NCBI RefSeq assembly: GCF_024464185.1 | Contig: NZ_JANHAU010000001.1 | Location: 1,054,001-1,118,000, forward strand | Direction: 5' to 3' | DNA length: 64,000 nt | Source: Haloarchaeobius salinus | GTDB taxonomy: Archaea; Halobacteriota; Halobacteria; Halobacteriales; Natrialbaceae | In this document: positions 27,494 to 36,935 of the stretch, one piece after another | Layout: each line of letters starts with the position of its first letter | Position numbering within the stretch: the first letter of the stretch is position 1 | Program-made: the position numbers and the translations under genes | The notes under the pieces: generated by a model | Seen by the model: the letters and a program-made list of their open reading frames with translations, nothing else | Databases searched by the model: none | Told to the model about the DNA's origin: nothing

Positions 27494-29200
27494 CTACTCC
27501 ACGGTGATGCGTCCCTCGACCTCGGGTGCGATGGTGCCGTCCGCCTCGATGGCCTCCGCGACGAGCGTCGAGAGCACCTCGCCGGCGTTGGCGGGGACGA
27601 TGCGTTCGGCGTCCGCGAGCATGCTGTAGCCGTCGCCACCGCTCGCCATGAAGTTGTTCGTCGCGACGGTGTACGTCGCGTCCGGGTCGAGCGGCTCGCC
27701 ACCGACGGTCGCCTCGGTGATGCGGCTGCCGACCTCGGCGTCGGGGTCGTAGCTGTACGCCATGCCGCTGACCTGCGGGAAGCGCCCGGCCCCCTCTTCG
27801 ATGGCGCTGACGCCGTTCTCGAGCGCGGCCATGAGCGTCTCGCCGTCGATCCGCACCGAGACGAAGACGTTCCCGAACGGGAGCATGCTCTGGATCATGC
27901 GCCGGGTCACGTCGCCGGCGGGGTACTCGGTGTCGGTGCGGATGCCGCCGCCGTTCTGGAGCGCCACGTCGGCGTCGCCGTTCTCGCGGACCACGTCGGC
28001 GACGTAGTTCCCCATGTTCGACTCCTCGGCGCGGAGGACGTCCTCGCGGGCGTCGAGCGGGACCTCGGTCTCGCCGATGACCTCGTCGAGACGGTCGCTC
28101 AGCTCCGACTGGTAGCTCTGGGCGGTCTCCAGCACATCCGGGTGGGGCTCGACGCCGTCCTCGGCGACGGCCGTCGCGGTCTCGTGGAGCGTGAACTCGT
28201 GACCGCTCATCGACCCTTCCTCGACCGAGAGGGTGAGTTCGCCGACGTACTGGAACTCGTCGCCGACGAACGAGCAGACGGTGCCGTCGACGACCTCCGG
28301 CTCTTCGAGCACCTCCGCGGCGTGGTCGCCGACGATGGCGTCGACGCCCGACACCTGCCCGGCGAGTTCGAGCGCGACCGGGCTGGCGACGTGCGAGAGG
28401 ACCACGACGAGGTCCGCGCCCTCGTCGCGCATCTGCGGGACGACCTCCTCCAGCGCGGCGGCGAGGCCCTGCACCTCCGCGTTCTCCCCCATCGACGTGA
28501 TCTCCGGGGCCTCCTCGTTGATGAGGCCGGTGATGCCGACGGTCACGTCGCCCGCCTCGACGAGCTCGTAGCGACTCGCGCCCTGCTCGGCGGCGAACAC
28601 GTCGCCCGTCCGCGCGTCGAGCGTGTTCGCGCTGACCCACGTGAACTCGCTGTCGGTGACCCGGTTCCGGAGCGTCTCCGGGCCCATGTCGAAGTCGTGG
28701 TTCCCGAACGTGTCGTAGTCGAGGCCGCCGGCGTTGAACGCGTCGACGATGTGTTCGCCGTCGAACACCGACGACAGCACCGAGGAGGCGAGGTCGTCGC
28801 CGTTGCCGACGCGGAACGCGTGGTCGTTCCCCCCGACGACCTCCTCCATCAGCCCGAAGTAGGTCGCGACGTTCACGTCACCCTCCAGGTCGCCGTAGGT
28901 CCCGTGGAAGTGGGTGTCGTGGACGAACGTCACCTCGCCGGTCGCGGGCGTCGCCGTCTCGGTCTCCTCCTCGGTCGTCGTCTGCTCGGTCTCCGTGTCC
29001 GCCGGTGGCTCGGTCTCGGCGGGCTCGGTCGTGCTCTCGTCGTCGGTCGAGGACGCGCCACAGCCCGCGAGCGCGGTGATACCGACGCCCGCCGTCGCCG
29101 CGAGGAACCGTCTGCGGTCGACCGCCCGGTGTCCGCCGCCGTCGTCGGCGTCGTTGTGTCCCGATTCCCCGTGACTCCCCTGGCTCTCTCTGTCTGCCAT
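27494..29200 (-). CDS. Tat-exported lipoprotein 5'-nucleotidase/2',3'-cyclic phosphodiesterase (UshA-like)
   Basis: 568 residues. A Tat signal with lipobox (DRRRFLAATAGVGITALAGC) is followed by a Thr/Glu-rich linker. The metallophosphatase domain has VHDTHFHG, LDYDTFGNHDFD, VVLSHVASP and AIVGDHAAE; the C-terminal nucleotidase domain has LQNGGGIRTDTEYPAGDVTR and LPFGNVFVSVRIDGETL. It should hydrolyse extracellular nucleotides outside the membrane to recover phosphate and nucleosides. The start at 29200 (MADRESQGSH) removes an implausible N-terminal extension. An exporter gene lies 116 bp upstream. Confidence 0.92.
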   Translation of the reverse strand: MADRESQGSHGESGHNDADDGGGHRAVDRRRFLAATAGVGITALAGCGASSTDDESTTEPAETEPPADTETEQTTTEEETETATPATGEVTFVHDTHFHGTYGDLEGDVNVATYFGLMEEVVGGNDHAFRVGNGDDLASSVLSSVFDGEHIVDAFNAGGLDYDTFGNHDFDMGPETLRNRVTDSEFTWVSANTLDARTGDVFAAEQGASRYELVEAGDVTVGITGLINEEAPEITSMGENAEVQGLAAALEEVVPQMRDEGADLVVVLSHVASPVALELAGQVSGVDAIVGDHAAEVLEEPEVVDGTVCSFVGDEFQYVGELTLSVEEGSMSGHEFTLHETATAVAEDGVEPHPDVLETAQSYQSELSDRLDEVIGETEVPLDAREDVLRAEESNMGNYVADVVRENGDADVALQNGGGIRTDTEYPAGDVTRRMIQSMLPFGNVFVSVRIDGETLMAALENGVSAIEEGAGRFPQVSGMAYSYDPDAEVGSRITEATVGGEPLDPDATYTVATNNFMASGGDGYSMLADAERIVPANAGEVLSTLVAEAIEADGTIAPEVEGRITVE

Positions 29201-29316
29201 GGGAATCAGCAACGGTGCCAACATCAAAAAGGTCCGCTCCGGTGAACGTGTTGCCAGCGAGCGGTGGGCGGTCACCGCCGTCGGCGACAACTGGGGCGGT
29301 CGGGCCTCGCTGGACC

Positions 29317-31842
29317 TCAGTCGTCGCCGGGTGCGACTGCGCCCCGTGACACCTCGCTCGCGTGCCCGGCGCGACGTGCCCAGAGCAGCAGCATGCTCGG
29401 GAAGACGAACACGCTGACGAGGAACGACAGCGAGAGCGCGAGCACGACGAGCATGCCGAACGACCGCAGCTGCGGGCTGGTGTGGAGCAGGAGCGTGGCG
29501 AACGCGCCGCCGGAGGTGAGGGTGCTCCCGAGCAGCGCGCCGCCGGTGCCGGTGACGGCGGTCCGGAGGGCGGTGACGGGGTCGTCACCCCGGTCGAGTT
29601 CGTTGGCGAACCGGTCGCTGATGTGGATGTTGTAGTCGACGCCGAGGCCGACCGCGAGGCTCAACAGCAACGCAGTCAGGAGCGTCACCGGCGTGTCGGT
29701 CACGTACATCCCGGCGAGCACGAGCCCGATGACGAGCGCGATGGGGACGACGGTGAGCAGCCCGAGCGTCGCGCTCCCGTCGGTGAGCCGGTAGACGAGC
29801 GCGAGCACGACGGCGATGATGACGAGCGCGATGACCATCGTCTCGACGATGCCGTCGGCCATCTGGCCGAGTTCGGCGTTCGAGAACGTCGCCTGCCCGA
29901 CGGCGGTCGCGGTCAGGTCGCTCTCGGCCTCGACGACGCCGGCGACGCCGTGCATCGCGTTCGCGCGGTCGTCGACCTGCAGGCCCTGCTCGACGGGGAC
30001 GAGCATGCGGACCGTGCGGAAATCGCCGTCGGTCCGTTCGACGACGCGGCTGGCCTGCTCCGGGTTGGCCTCGTACAGCGCTTCGTAGACGCCGGCGACG
30101 TTCCGGTCGGGGACGCCGTCGCCGTCGGTGTCCGCGTCGGCCAGCACCGACGCGAACGCCTCGTCCTGGGCGGCGACGCGCTCCATCACCGACAGCGGCG
30201 AGACGACGGGGGCCGTGCCGTCCCGGCTGAACACCACGTCGCGCTCGGCGGCGTCGGCGGTGGCCGCGTCGACGCGTTCGAGCGCGGCCACAGTTGCCAC
30301 CTCGCCCTCGACGAGTATCGAGGTGTAGCGCTGGCTCTCGCTCTCAGCCTGGTACTGGGCGGCGACGTAGTCGTTGTTCTGGTACCACTCCGTCTGCGTG
30401 GCCTCCCAGGCGAGCGGGCCGGGGAGGTCCTCCTTCCAGTCGGCCACCTCCTCGGAGGTCTGGTACCCCTGGCGGTCGAGGTCGGACCAGGCGGCCGCAC
30501 CGCCTGCGCCGGCGAGCACGGCGACCACGACGACGACGGGCGCGGCGACGCGTGCGGCGCGCACGCCGGCGGTGAGCAGCGGTTCGAGGTAGCGGCCCTG
30601 CCCGAGCGGGGCCTTGCGGCGGTCGAGGCCGACGCGCTCGAGCAGGCCGTCGATGCTGACCTTCAGCGCGGGGACGAGCGTCGTGAACACGACGAACGCC
30701 GACACGACGCCCAGCGTGATGCCGATGCCGAGCTGGCGGATGGAGCCGATGGGGCTCGTCAGGTTCGAGAGGAACCCGACGGCCGTCGTGACCGTGACGA
30801 GAAGCAGCGCGACGCTGACGGCGGAGAGCGAGCGGTACATCGGCTCGCGGATGCCCTCGTCCTCGCCGCGCTGCTCGCGGTAGCGCATGAACACGTGGAG
30901 GCCGTAGTCGATGCTCAGCCCGGTGATGAGCACCGGCCCGATGATCATCGTCACGCCCGCGGGGATGCCCAGCCAGCCGAGGATGCCGAACATACAGAGC
31001 ACGGAGACGACGACGCCGAAGAAGCCGACGACGACGTCGACGAGGTCACGGTACGCGAACCCGAGGACGGCGAGTATCAGCAACAGCGCCGCGGGGAGGA
31101 TGAGTTCGGTGGTGTCGGCCCAGACCTGCGACTGGTACGACGACTGCGCGTGCTGGCCGAGCGTGAAGTACTCCGCGCTCGCGTCGGGCCGGCCCTGCGT
31201 GCCCTCGTAGAGCGCGCGCTGTGCATCGGCCGGCGGGCCGAAGCTGTTCGCGCCCGGAGCCGTCTCCATGGTGAACACCATGCGGCGACTCTCGGCCGTC
31301 GTGGAGCCGGGCTCGTAGTCCTGGGGAAGCAACCGGAGGGCCGGCGCGCCCTCGGTGAACGAACTCGAGACGATCGCGCGCACGTCCTCGCTGCTCGCGG
31401 CTTCGAGCGCCGCGAGCTGTGCGTCGAGACTCGCGTCCCGGTCGCCGGCGGCGCGCATCGCAACGACGTTCGAGACGCCGACGACGGGCTGTTCACCCGC
31501 GAGTGCGTCCGCGACGGAGTCGTTCGCGCGGATGGAGCGCTGGTACTCGAGCGAGGCGAGCAACGACTCCTTCGTGAGCACGTTCCCGTCCGTCTCGCGG
31601 ACGTAGACGCTCGCGTGGGTCACGTTGCTCGACCTGTCGAGCCCGCCGTAGTACGTCTCGATGTAGTCGGCCTTCTCGGCGACGGTGGTGTCGCCGAAGG
31701 CGTCGCTGTCGGTGCTCGCAGCCCCACCACCCTCTAGCTGTGTGATGCCGCCGATGACCCCCGCGCAGGCGAGGAGCATGACGAGGAGGACGATTCTGTT
31801 GTGGTCGGTGACCGTTCGGACGACCCTGTCTAACCCAAGCAT
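29317..31842 (-). CDS. MMPL/RND-family transporter
   Basis: 841 residues with two repeated halves, each one N-terminal helix, a large extracytoplasmic domain and five or six helices. The RND signature helices appear as LITGLSIDYGLHVFMRYREQ and LAVGLGVDYNIHISDRF, with Asp in the membrane for proton coupling. This is the actinobacterial-archaeal MMPL type that moves lipids or hydrophobic compounds; substrate unknown. It is transcribed in the same direction as the 5'-nucleotidase downstream. The promoter lies in the 146 bp shared with the divergent nuclease-like gene. Confidence 0.9.
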   Translation of the reverse strand: MLGLDRVVRTVTDHNRIVLLVMLLACAGVIGGITQLEGGGAASTDSDAFGDTTVAEKADYIETYYGGLDRSSNVTHASVYVRETDGNVLTKESLLASLEYQRSIRANDSVADALAGEQPVVGVSNVVAMRAAGDRDASLDAQLAALEAASSEDVRAIVSSSFTEGAPALRLLPQDYEPGSTTAESRRMVFTMETAPGANSFGPPADAQRALYEGTQGRPDASAEYFTLGQHAQSSYQSQVWADTTELILPAALLLILAVLGFAYRDLVDVVVGFFGVVVSVLCMFGILGWLGIPAGVTMIIGPVLITGLSIDYGLHVFMRYREQRGEDEGIREPMYRSLSAVSVALLLVTVTTAVGFLSNLTSPIGSIRQLGIGITLGVVSAFVVFTTLVPALKVSIDGLLERVGLDRRKAPLGQGRYLEPLLTAGVRAARVAAPVVVVVAVLAGAGGAAAWSDLDRQGYQTSEEVADWKEDLPGPLAWEATQTEWYQNNDYVAAQYQAESESQRYTSILVEGEVATVAALERVDAATADAAERDVVFSRDGTAPVVSPLSVMERVAAQDEAFASVLADADTDGDGVPDRNVAGVYEALYEANPEQASRVVERTDGDFRTVRMLVPVEQGLQVDDRANAMHGVAGVVEAESDLTATAVGQATFSNAELGQMADGIVETMVIALVIIAVVLALVYRLTDGSATLGLLTVVPIALVIGLVLAGMYVTDTPVTLLTALLLSLAVGLGVDYNIHISDRFANELDRGDDPVTALRTAVTGTGGALLGSTLTSGGAFATLLLHTSPQLRSFGMLVVLALSLSFLVSVFVFPSMLLLWARRAGHASEVSRGAVAPGDD

Positions 31843-31910
31843 TCTGCATCCGGACCGACGACGGACAACCCGTTATAAACCGGGCCATGATTTCAGAGCC
31901 AGCAACTAAC

Positions 31911-31925
31911 CCCCCTGTGAGGGGG
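31911..31925. promoter_or_regulatory. Short GC hairpin in a divergent intergenic region
   Basis: CCCCC-TGTGA-GGGGG forms a 5 bp stem with a 5-base loop. Slightly further toward the MMPL gene, CCCGTTATAAACCGGG holds the only strong TATA-like box (31870-31885) between the two divergent genes. Either may be a regulatory site. Confidence 0.3.
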
Positions 31926-31988
31926 TGACGCGCCGGATCTGGGGTGTCGGCGGTTGGTTTCTTGTCGCTGGCCCCGGTGGGGGGACGT

Positions 31989-33230
31989 ATGGCAACCCCG
32001 GCGGCGTCGCTCACGGAACCGACCGTCCTCGCACACACGAAGCGACGGCTGTTCCCGGACGACAGCGAGGGGTCGTACGCGGTCGTAGACACGCAGTTCG
32101 CACGGACGAACTGGGTGGCTGGTGCCGCGATTCCAGCCGAGGTGACCGAGGCGCTCGCACCGTTCAACCACGTCCAGGTCGGCTCGGGCTACCCGGACCT
32201 GGTGGGCGTACGGACGCTCGAAGCCGACCTGCTCGCGGTCGAGCGCTTCGGCGAGAACCCACCGCTCGTCGCCGTCGAGGCGAAGGGGTACACCGAGACC
32301 GGCGGTGTCGACGTCGAGCGCGGCATCGTCCAGGCGTACGACCGGCTGCACGAGGCGAACGCGGCGTACGTCGCCGCACCCATCCGGGCCATCTCGCAGT
32401 CGGACCGCACCCTCGCGCGCGAGCTGAACGTCGGCGTGCTCGGGGTCGACGAGTCCGGCTCGGTCACGACGCTCGAACTCCCACGGGTCGTCGGCAACCG
32501 GACCGCGGGTGAGGCGACGGCCATCCGCTTCCAGGCGAGCGCGCAGGGCGTCGCCGACCAGTCCTTCGGGCTGAACCACCCGAAGAACTACCTCGCGTAC
32601 CCGGTCGCGCTGGCCCTGGACGGCGACACCGAGTCACTGCTCGCCGAGCACGTCGTCGCCGCCACCGACAGCGCCCGCGGCGGCGCGTCGTTCCTCGGGC
32701 TGGTCGACATCGCGGGTCCGCGCGAGGAGCTCACGCCGCTCGGCCGCGAGGTCGTCCGGTTCGCCCGACGTGAGCATGGCGACCTCGACGCCGCGATCCG
32801 GACGTTCGAGGACTGGAAGCGCTCCAGGACGCGGTTCTACGACCTCGCGCCGCGGTGGGGCCTGCTCACGAGACGGGTCGTCTTCGACTATCCCGCCACG
32901 CAGCTGCTCGTCGAGGAGCTCCAGCACCTCCACGACGACGGGTTCTCCGAGCCGTCGCTCCCGCGGTTCGTCCGCTACCTGCACGAACTCCACCCGTCCG
33001 TTACGGTCGAGCTGTTCCTGCGCGGCGACGAGGACGTCCGCGAACGCGCGCTCACGGCCGACGGCGAGCTCCGCGACGAACCGCTGCACGACGGCGCGAT
33101 GTACCACTCCCCGACGGTGTTCCAGCTGAAGGCGCTGCTCTACCACGCGGGCATCCTCACCGAGCGCGGGAGGGAGCCCTCGCGGCTGACGCCCGACGAG
33201 GACGTGTGGGCACTGCGCGACCGGGCCTGA
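31989..33230 (+). CDS. Orphan protein with a PD-(D/E)XK nuclease-like N-terminal domain
   Basis: 413 residues, no family recognised with certainty. Residues ~58-115 contain GSGYPDLVGVR and, after a hydrophobic strand, PLVAVEAKGYTE, which together fit the Asp and Glu-x-Lys of a PD-(D/E)XK nuclease core, then GIVQAYDRLHEANAAYVAAP as the following helix. The second half (230-413) is mostly helical, with winged-helix-like segments (WGLLTRRVVFDYPATQLLVE and VFQLKALLYHAGILTERGRE). The start at 31989 is the first plausible ATG after the TATA box. No partner gene is adjacent. Confidence 0.55.
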   Translation: MATPAASLTEPTVLAHTKRRLFPDDSEGSYAVVDTQFARTNWVAGAAIPAEVTEALAPFNHVQVGSGYPDLVGVRTLEADLLAVERFGENPPLVAVEAKGYTETGGVDVERGIVQAYDRLHEANAAYVAAPIRAISQSDRTLARELNVGVLGVDESGSVTTLELPRVVGNRTAGEATAIRFQASAQGVADQSFGLNHPKNYLAYPVALALDGDTESLLAEHVVAATDSARGGASFLGLVDIAGPREELTPLGREVVRFARREHGDLDAAIRTFEDWKRSRTRFYDLAPRWGLLTRRVVFDYPATQLLVEELQHLHDDGFSEPSLPRFVRYLHELHPSVTVELFLRGDEDVRERALTADGELRDEPLHDGAMYHSPTVFQLKALLYHAGILTERGREPSRLTPDEDVWALRDRA

Positions 33231-33241
33231 GTCCCGCCGGC

Positions 33242-33640
33242 TCAGACCTCGACCGCCCACAGCCGGTAGTCGTCGGGCCGACCGTACACCGCGGTGAACA
33301 CGTCGTCGACGAGCTGTGCCACGCGGTCGTCGTCGGTCCGGACCGTCACCCGGGCGTGGGTGCCCGCTGCCTCCTCGGGGGTGACGAGCTCGTCGATGGT
33401 CGCCGACGGGTAGTCCCGGACCAGCGCCTTCAGCCGCTCCAGCTCCTCGTCCGTGCAGTCGAGCGCGAGGGTGTCGTCGAAGTACTGGACCCAGGGCGCG
33501 CCGTGTTCCAGCTCTACGTCCGCCCCGTCGGGCTCGGTCGTCAGCGTGACGTACGGGCTCCCGCGCTCGCGGTGGGCGGCGAGTGCGTCGACGACCAGTC
33601 GGCGGCGTTCCTCGGCGTCCGCGGCGTCGAAGCGGGTCAT
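33242..33640 (-). CDS. Conserved haloarchaeal hypothetical protein
   Basis: 132 residues from MTRFDAADAEERRRLVVDAL. It has the look of a small alpha-beta protein: YVTLTTEPDGADVELEHGAP, then VQYFDDTLALDCTDEELERL, then ATIDELVTPEEAAGTHARVT and DVFTAVYGRPDDYRLWAVEV. I do not recognise the family. The codon usage is typical of the genome. It is convergent with the nuclease-like gene, 11 bp apart. Confidence 0.65.
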   Translation of the reverse strand: MTRFDAADAEERRRLVVDALAAHRERGSPYVTLTTEPDGADVELEHGAPWVQYFDDTLALDCTDEELERLKALVRDYPSATIDELVTPEEAAGTHARVTVRTDDDRVAQLVDDVFTAVYGRPDDYRLWAVEV

Positions 33641-33720
33641 GCTCGTGCCTTGGGGCGGTGGCTGGAAGAACGTGGCGTGTTCGGTTGCCGGACGTTCTGG
33701 CTGTTCTCGACCGTGTCTCC

Positions 33721-33744
33721 GTTGCCACCGATGCAATCGGCAAC
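33721..33744. promoter_or_regulatory. Inverted repeat upstream of gcvT
   Basis: GTTGCCACCGATGCAATCGG followed by CAAC: the arms CCGAT/ATCGG and GTTG/CAAC pair with a small bulge. It is about 80 bp before gcvT, upstream of the AAAACATTACTTG box (33788-33800) that is the likely TATA of the glycine cleavage genes. A role as operator is inference. Confidence 0.3.
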
Positions 33745-33822
33745 GCTCCGACCTTCCGACGGAACTCCCGCAGATAGGCCGCGATACGAAAACATTACTT
33801 GCCGGCGAGAGAGGGTTCGGGT

Positions 33823-34926
33823 ATGGCCCTCAGGACACCGCCGTTGCGCGGACGCCACGAGGAGGTCGGTGGGTCGTTCACGGACTTCGGCGGGTGGGAG
33901 ATGCCCGTCGAGTTCGCGGGCATCCGCACCGAGCACGAGGCGGTCCGCGAGGCCGTCGGCATCTTCGACGTCTCGCACATGGGCGAGATCGAGGTCGGCG
34001 GCCCGGACGCCACGACGCTGATGCAGCGGCTCACGACGAACGACGTGACGGCGCTCTCGCCGGGCGACTCCCAGTACGCCTGCATCACCGACGAGGACGG
34101 CGTCATCCTCGACGACACGGTCGTCTACCGGCGGCCCGACGAGGGCGAGACACCGACGTACCTGTTCGTCCCGAACGCGGGCCACGAGGACTGGATGGTC
34201 GAGCGCTGGACGGACCACCGCGACGAGTGGGGTCTCGACGCGACCGTCGACGACCGCACCGAGGAGTACGCGATGTTTGCGGTGCAGGGTCCGGACGCGG
34301 TCGAGCACGTCCGGGAGGCCACCGAGAACGGCAGCGAGGTGGCGTCGCTCTCGCGGTTCACCGCGACGACGGCGACCCTCGCCGGCGCGGACTGTCTGGT
34401 CGCCCGGACCGGCTACACCGGCGAGGACGGCTTCGAACTCGTCGTCCCGTGGGACGACGCCGCGGACGTCTGGGACGCGTTCGACGGCGTCGAGCCGTGC
34501 GGGCTCGGCGCGCGGGACACGCTCCGGCTGGAGGCGGGGCTGCTCCTCTCGGGGCAGGACTTCCAGCACGAGGAGAACCCGCGGACGCCCTACGAGGCGG
34601 GCATCGGGTTCACCGTCAAACTGGACACCGAGTTCGTGGGCCGCGACGCGCTGGAGGCCCAGAAGGAGCAGGGCGTCGACGAGAAGCTCGTCGGCATCCG
34701 CCTCGTCGACCGCGGTATCCCGCGCCACGGCTACGACGTGACCGACACCGACGGCGAGGTCGTCGGCACGGTCACGAGCGGGACGATGAGCCCGACGCTC
34801 GACGAACCCATCGGACTCGCGTACGTACCGACCGACCTGGCCAGCCCGGAGACGCGACTGCGTGTCGTCGTCCGGGACCGACCGAAGAAGGCCGTGGTCG
34901 AACCGCTCCCCTTCTACGAACGATAA
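33823..34926 (+). CDS. gcvT: Aminomethyltransferase, glycine cleavage T-protein
   Basis: 367 residues. It transfers the aminomethyl group from lipoylated GcvH to tetrahydrofolate and releases ammonia. Family segments include [56 protein letters not shown] and the C-terminal [20 protein letters not shown]. The start is MALRTPP at 33823; a few residues upstream belong to the leader. gcvH follows after 1 bp. Confidence 0.96.
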   Translation: MALRTPPLRGRHEEVGGSFTDFGGWEMPVEFAGIRTEHEAVREAVGIFDVSHMGEIEVGGPDATTLMQRLTTNDVTALSPGDSQYACITDEDGVILDDTVVYRRPDEGETPTYLFVPNAGHEDWMVERWTDHRDEWGLDATVDDRTEEYAMFAVQGPDAVEHVREATENGSEVASLSRFTATTATLAGADCLVARTGYTGEDGFELVVPWDDAADVWDAFDGVEPCGLGARDTLRLEAGLLLSGQDFQHEENPRTPYEAGIGFTVKLDTEFVGRDALEAQKEQGVDEKLVGIRLVDRGIPRHGYDVTDTDGEVVGTVTSGTMSPTLDEPIGLAYVPTDLASPETRLRVVVRDRPKKAVVEPLPFYER

Positions 34927-34927
34927 C

Positions 34928-35311
34928 ATGAGCTTCGAGACACCCGACGACCGGAAGTACAACGAATCGCACGAATGGGCACTGCGCGACGGCGACACCG
35001 TCCGCGTCGGCATCAGCGACTTCGCCCAGGACGAACTCGGCGACGTGGTCTTCGTCGAGCTCCCGGACGTGGGCGACGAGGTCGCGCAGGGAGAGGCGTT
35101 CGGCGTCGTCGAGTCCATCAAGGCCGTCTCAGACGTCTACGCGCCGGTCTCCGGCGAGGTCACGGCGGTCAACGAGGCGCTGTTCGACGCGCCCGAGCAG
35201 GTCAACGAGGACCCGTTCGGCGACGGCTGGATGCTGGAGATCGCCGCCGTCGACGCGGACGAGCTCGACGAGCTGCTGACCGCCGACGAGTACGTCGACC
35301 AGGTCGCCTGA
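34928..35311 (+). CDS. gcvH: Glycine cleavage H-protein (lipoyl carrier)
   Basis: 127 residues. Lipoate is attached to the Lys in [14 protein letters not shown], about residue 64. The fold begins [20 protein letters not shown] and ends [17 protein letters not shown], as in all GcvH. The start is at 34928, directly after the gcvT stop, so translation is coupled. A 283 bp gap separates it from gcvPA. Confidence 0.96.
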   Translation: MSFETPDDRKYNESHEWALRDGDTVRVGISDFAQDELGDVVFVELPDVGDEVAQGEAFGVVESIKAVSDVYAPVSGEVTAVNEALFDAPEQVNEDPFGDGWMLEIAAVDADELDELLTADEYVDQVA

Positions 35312-35594
35312 GACGCGGCCGCGTCGTCTCCTCGCCCGTCGGAGCCTGCGGTCCCCCGACCGTATTCAGGCCTCGGAAACCGGCGAGTATCGTCGGGGGC
35401 CGGCGTGGCGACTTCTGCCGAGAAGTGTGCAGGAACGAGCGTAGAACACACAATCAATTGCTGGTTGTATCCACGTCAGTGCATACTACTCCGGTCCGAA
35501 CCACGGTAATCATAAGCCAGTAGCCCAAAGCGCGTCTCATGAAGCGAACCGAGGGACGCCGGTCAGTCTCGGACGGACACGAGGGAGTGACACC

Positions 35595-36935
35595 ATGAGC
35601 GGACACCACACACCACGGGGAAGCCCCTTCGCGCCGCACACCGCCGCCGACACCGAGGCGATGCTCGACGCGGTCGGCGTCGAAACCGAGGCCGAACTGT
35701 TCGACATCCCGGAGTCGGTCCGGTTCGACGGCGAGTTCGGCATCGAGCCGCGGAGCGAGCGGGTGATCAGGGAGGAAGTCGCGGGGACCCTCGAGAAGAA
35801 CGACGATCTGGTGGAGCTGCTCGGCCGGGGCCACTACAGCCACTACGTGCCCTCGCTGGTCGACCACCTCTCGCTGCGTTCGGAGTTCCTCACCTCGTAC
35901 ACGCAGTACCAGCCGGAGGTCACGCAGGGGTTCCTGCAGGCGCTGTTCGAGTACCAGTCGCTGCTCGTCGAGCTGACGGGTCTCGGCGTCGCGAACTGCT
36001 CGATGTACGACGCCGCGACGGCGCTGGGCGAGGCCGCCACGCTCGCCGACCGCCTGCGCCAGACCTCCGGAACGCGCGTCCTCGTCCCGGAACAGCTCGC
36101 CGACGGGCGGCGCGAGGTGCTCGAGAACTACGTCGGTGGCACCGCCCTCACGGTCGAGGCGTACCCGATGGACGACGGTAACGTCGACGTCGAGGCACTC
36201 GGGAACAGCCTCGACGAATCGGCCGTGATGGTCTACGCAGAGAACCCGACCGTTCGGGGCTGTGTGGAGGAGTCGCTCGAGGCAATCGGCGACCTCGCAC
36301 ACGACAACGACGCGCTGTTCTGTCTCGGTTCGGACCCCGTCTCGCTCGCGCTCCTGCAGGAGCCCGCGAGCGTCGGCGCGGACGTGGTCGTCGGCGCGGC
36401 CGACGTGCTCGGCCTGCCCACGAGCTACGGGATGGGGATGGGTCTGTTCGCCACGCGCGAGGAGTACGTCCGGCAGGTACCGGGCCGGCTCGTGGGCGCG
36501 AGCACGGACGACACCGGGCGGCGGACGTACACGCTCACGCTCCAGACCCGCGAGCAGCACATCCGGCGCGAACGCGCGACGTCGAACATCTGTACGAACC
36601 AGGCGTGGGTCGCGCTCCGGGCGGCCATCCACGCGGCGTCGCTCGGCCCCGACGGGCTCGCCGACCTCGCGAAGGAGAGCGTCACGGACGCCAAAGAGCT
36701 CGCCGACCGCGTCACCGAGGTCGTCGGCGTGAAGGCCCCGGTACACGACCGGCATCACGTCCGCGAGTTCGTCGCCCACACCGACCAGCCAGCCCCCGCG
36801 GTCGCCGCGGACCTCGAGGACGAGGGCTACGCGGTCCACGTGCTCGGCGAGCACCACATCCAGCTCAACGCGAGCGCGCTGTCCGACCACGAGACGGACG
36901 ACTTCCTCGCCGCGCTCGCGGAGGTGGCCCGATGA
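35595..36935 (+). CDS. gcvPA: Glycine dehydrogenase (decarboxylating) subunit 1
   Basis: 446 residues, the N-terminal half of P-protein in split form. Characteristic segments are [60 protein letters not shown] and [20 protein letters not shown]. It forms the alpha2-beta2 P-protein with GcvPB. The 283 bp before it includes AT-rich stretches at 35450-35520 (CACACAATCAATTGC, CGGTAATCATAAGCC), so a second promoter is possible. It overlaps gcvPB by 4 bp. Confidence 0.95.
   Translation: MSGHHTPRGSPFAPHTAADTEAMLDAVGVETEAELFDIPESVRFDGEFGIEPRSERVIREEVAGTLEKNDDLVELLGRGHYSHYVPSLVDHLSLRSEFLTSYTQYQPEVTQGFLQALFEYQSLLVELTGLGVANCSMYDAATALGEAATLADRLRQTSGTRVLVPEQLADGRREVLENYVGGTALTVEAYPMDDGNVDVEALGNSLDESAVMVYAENPTVRGCVEESLEAIGDLAHDNDALFCLGSDPVSLALLQEPASVGADVVVGAADVLGLPTSYGMGMGLFATREEYVRQVPGRLVGASTDDTGRRTYTLTLQTREQHIRRERATSNICTNQAWVALRAAIHAASLGPDGLADLAKESVTDAKELADRVTEVVGVKAPVHDRHHVREFVAHTDQPAPAVAADLEDEGYAVHVLGEHHIQLNASALSDHETDDFLAALAEVAR

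Noticed and set aside
26387-29245. Plus-strand ORF of 952 codons
   Set aside because: Shadow of the surface protein and 5'-nucleotidase genes, whose motifs and signals are clear on the minus strand.
29362-31737. Plus-strand ORF of 791 codons opposite the MMPL transporter
   Set aside because: Composed almost only of Arg, Asp, Glu, Val and His; the transporter motifs lie on the other strand.
35312-35594. Glycine riboswitch before gcvPA
   Set aside because: No tandem aptamer-like structure is recognisable and this riboswitch class is not established in archaea; the spacer more likely holds a promoter.
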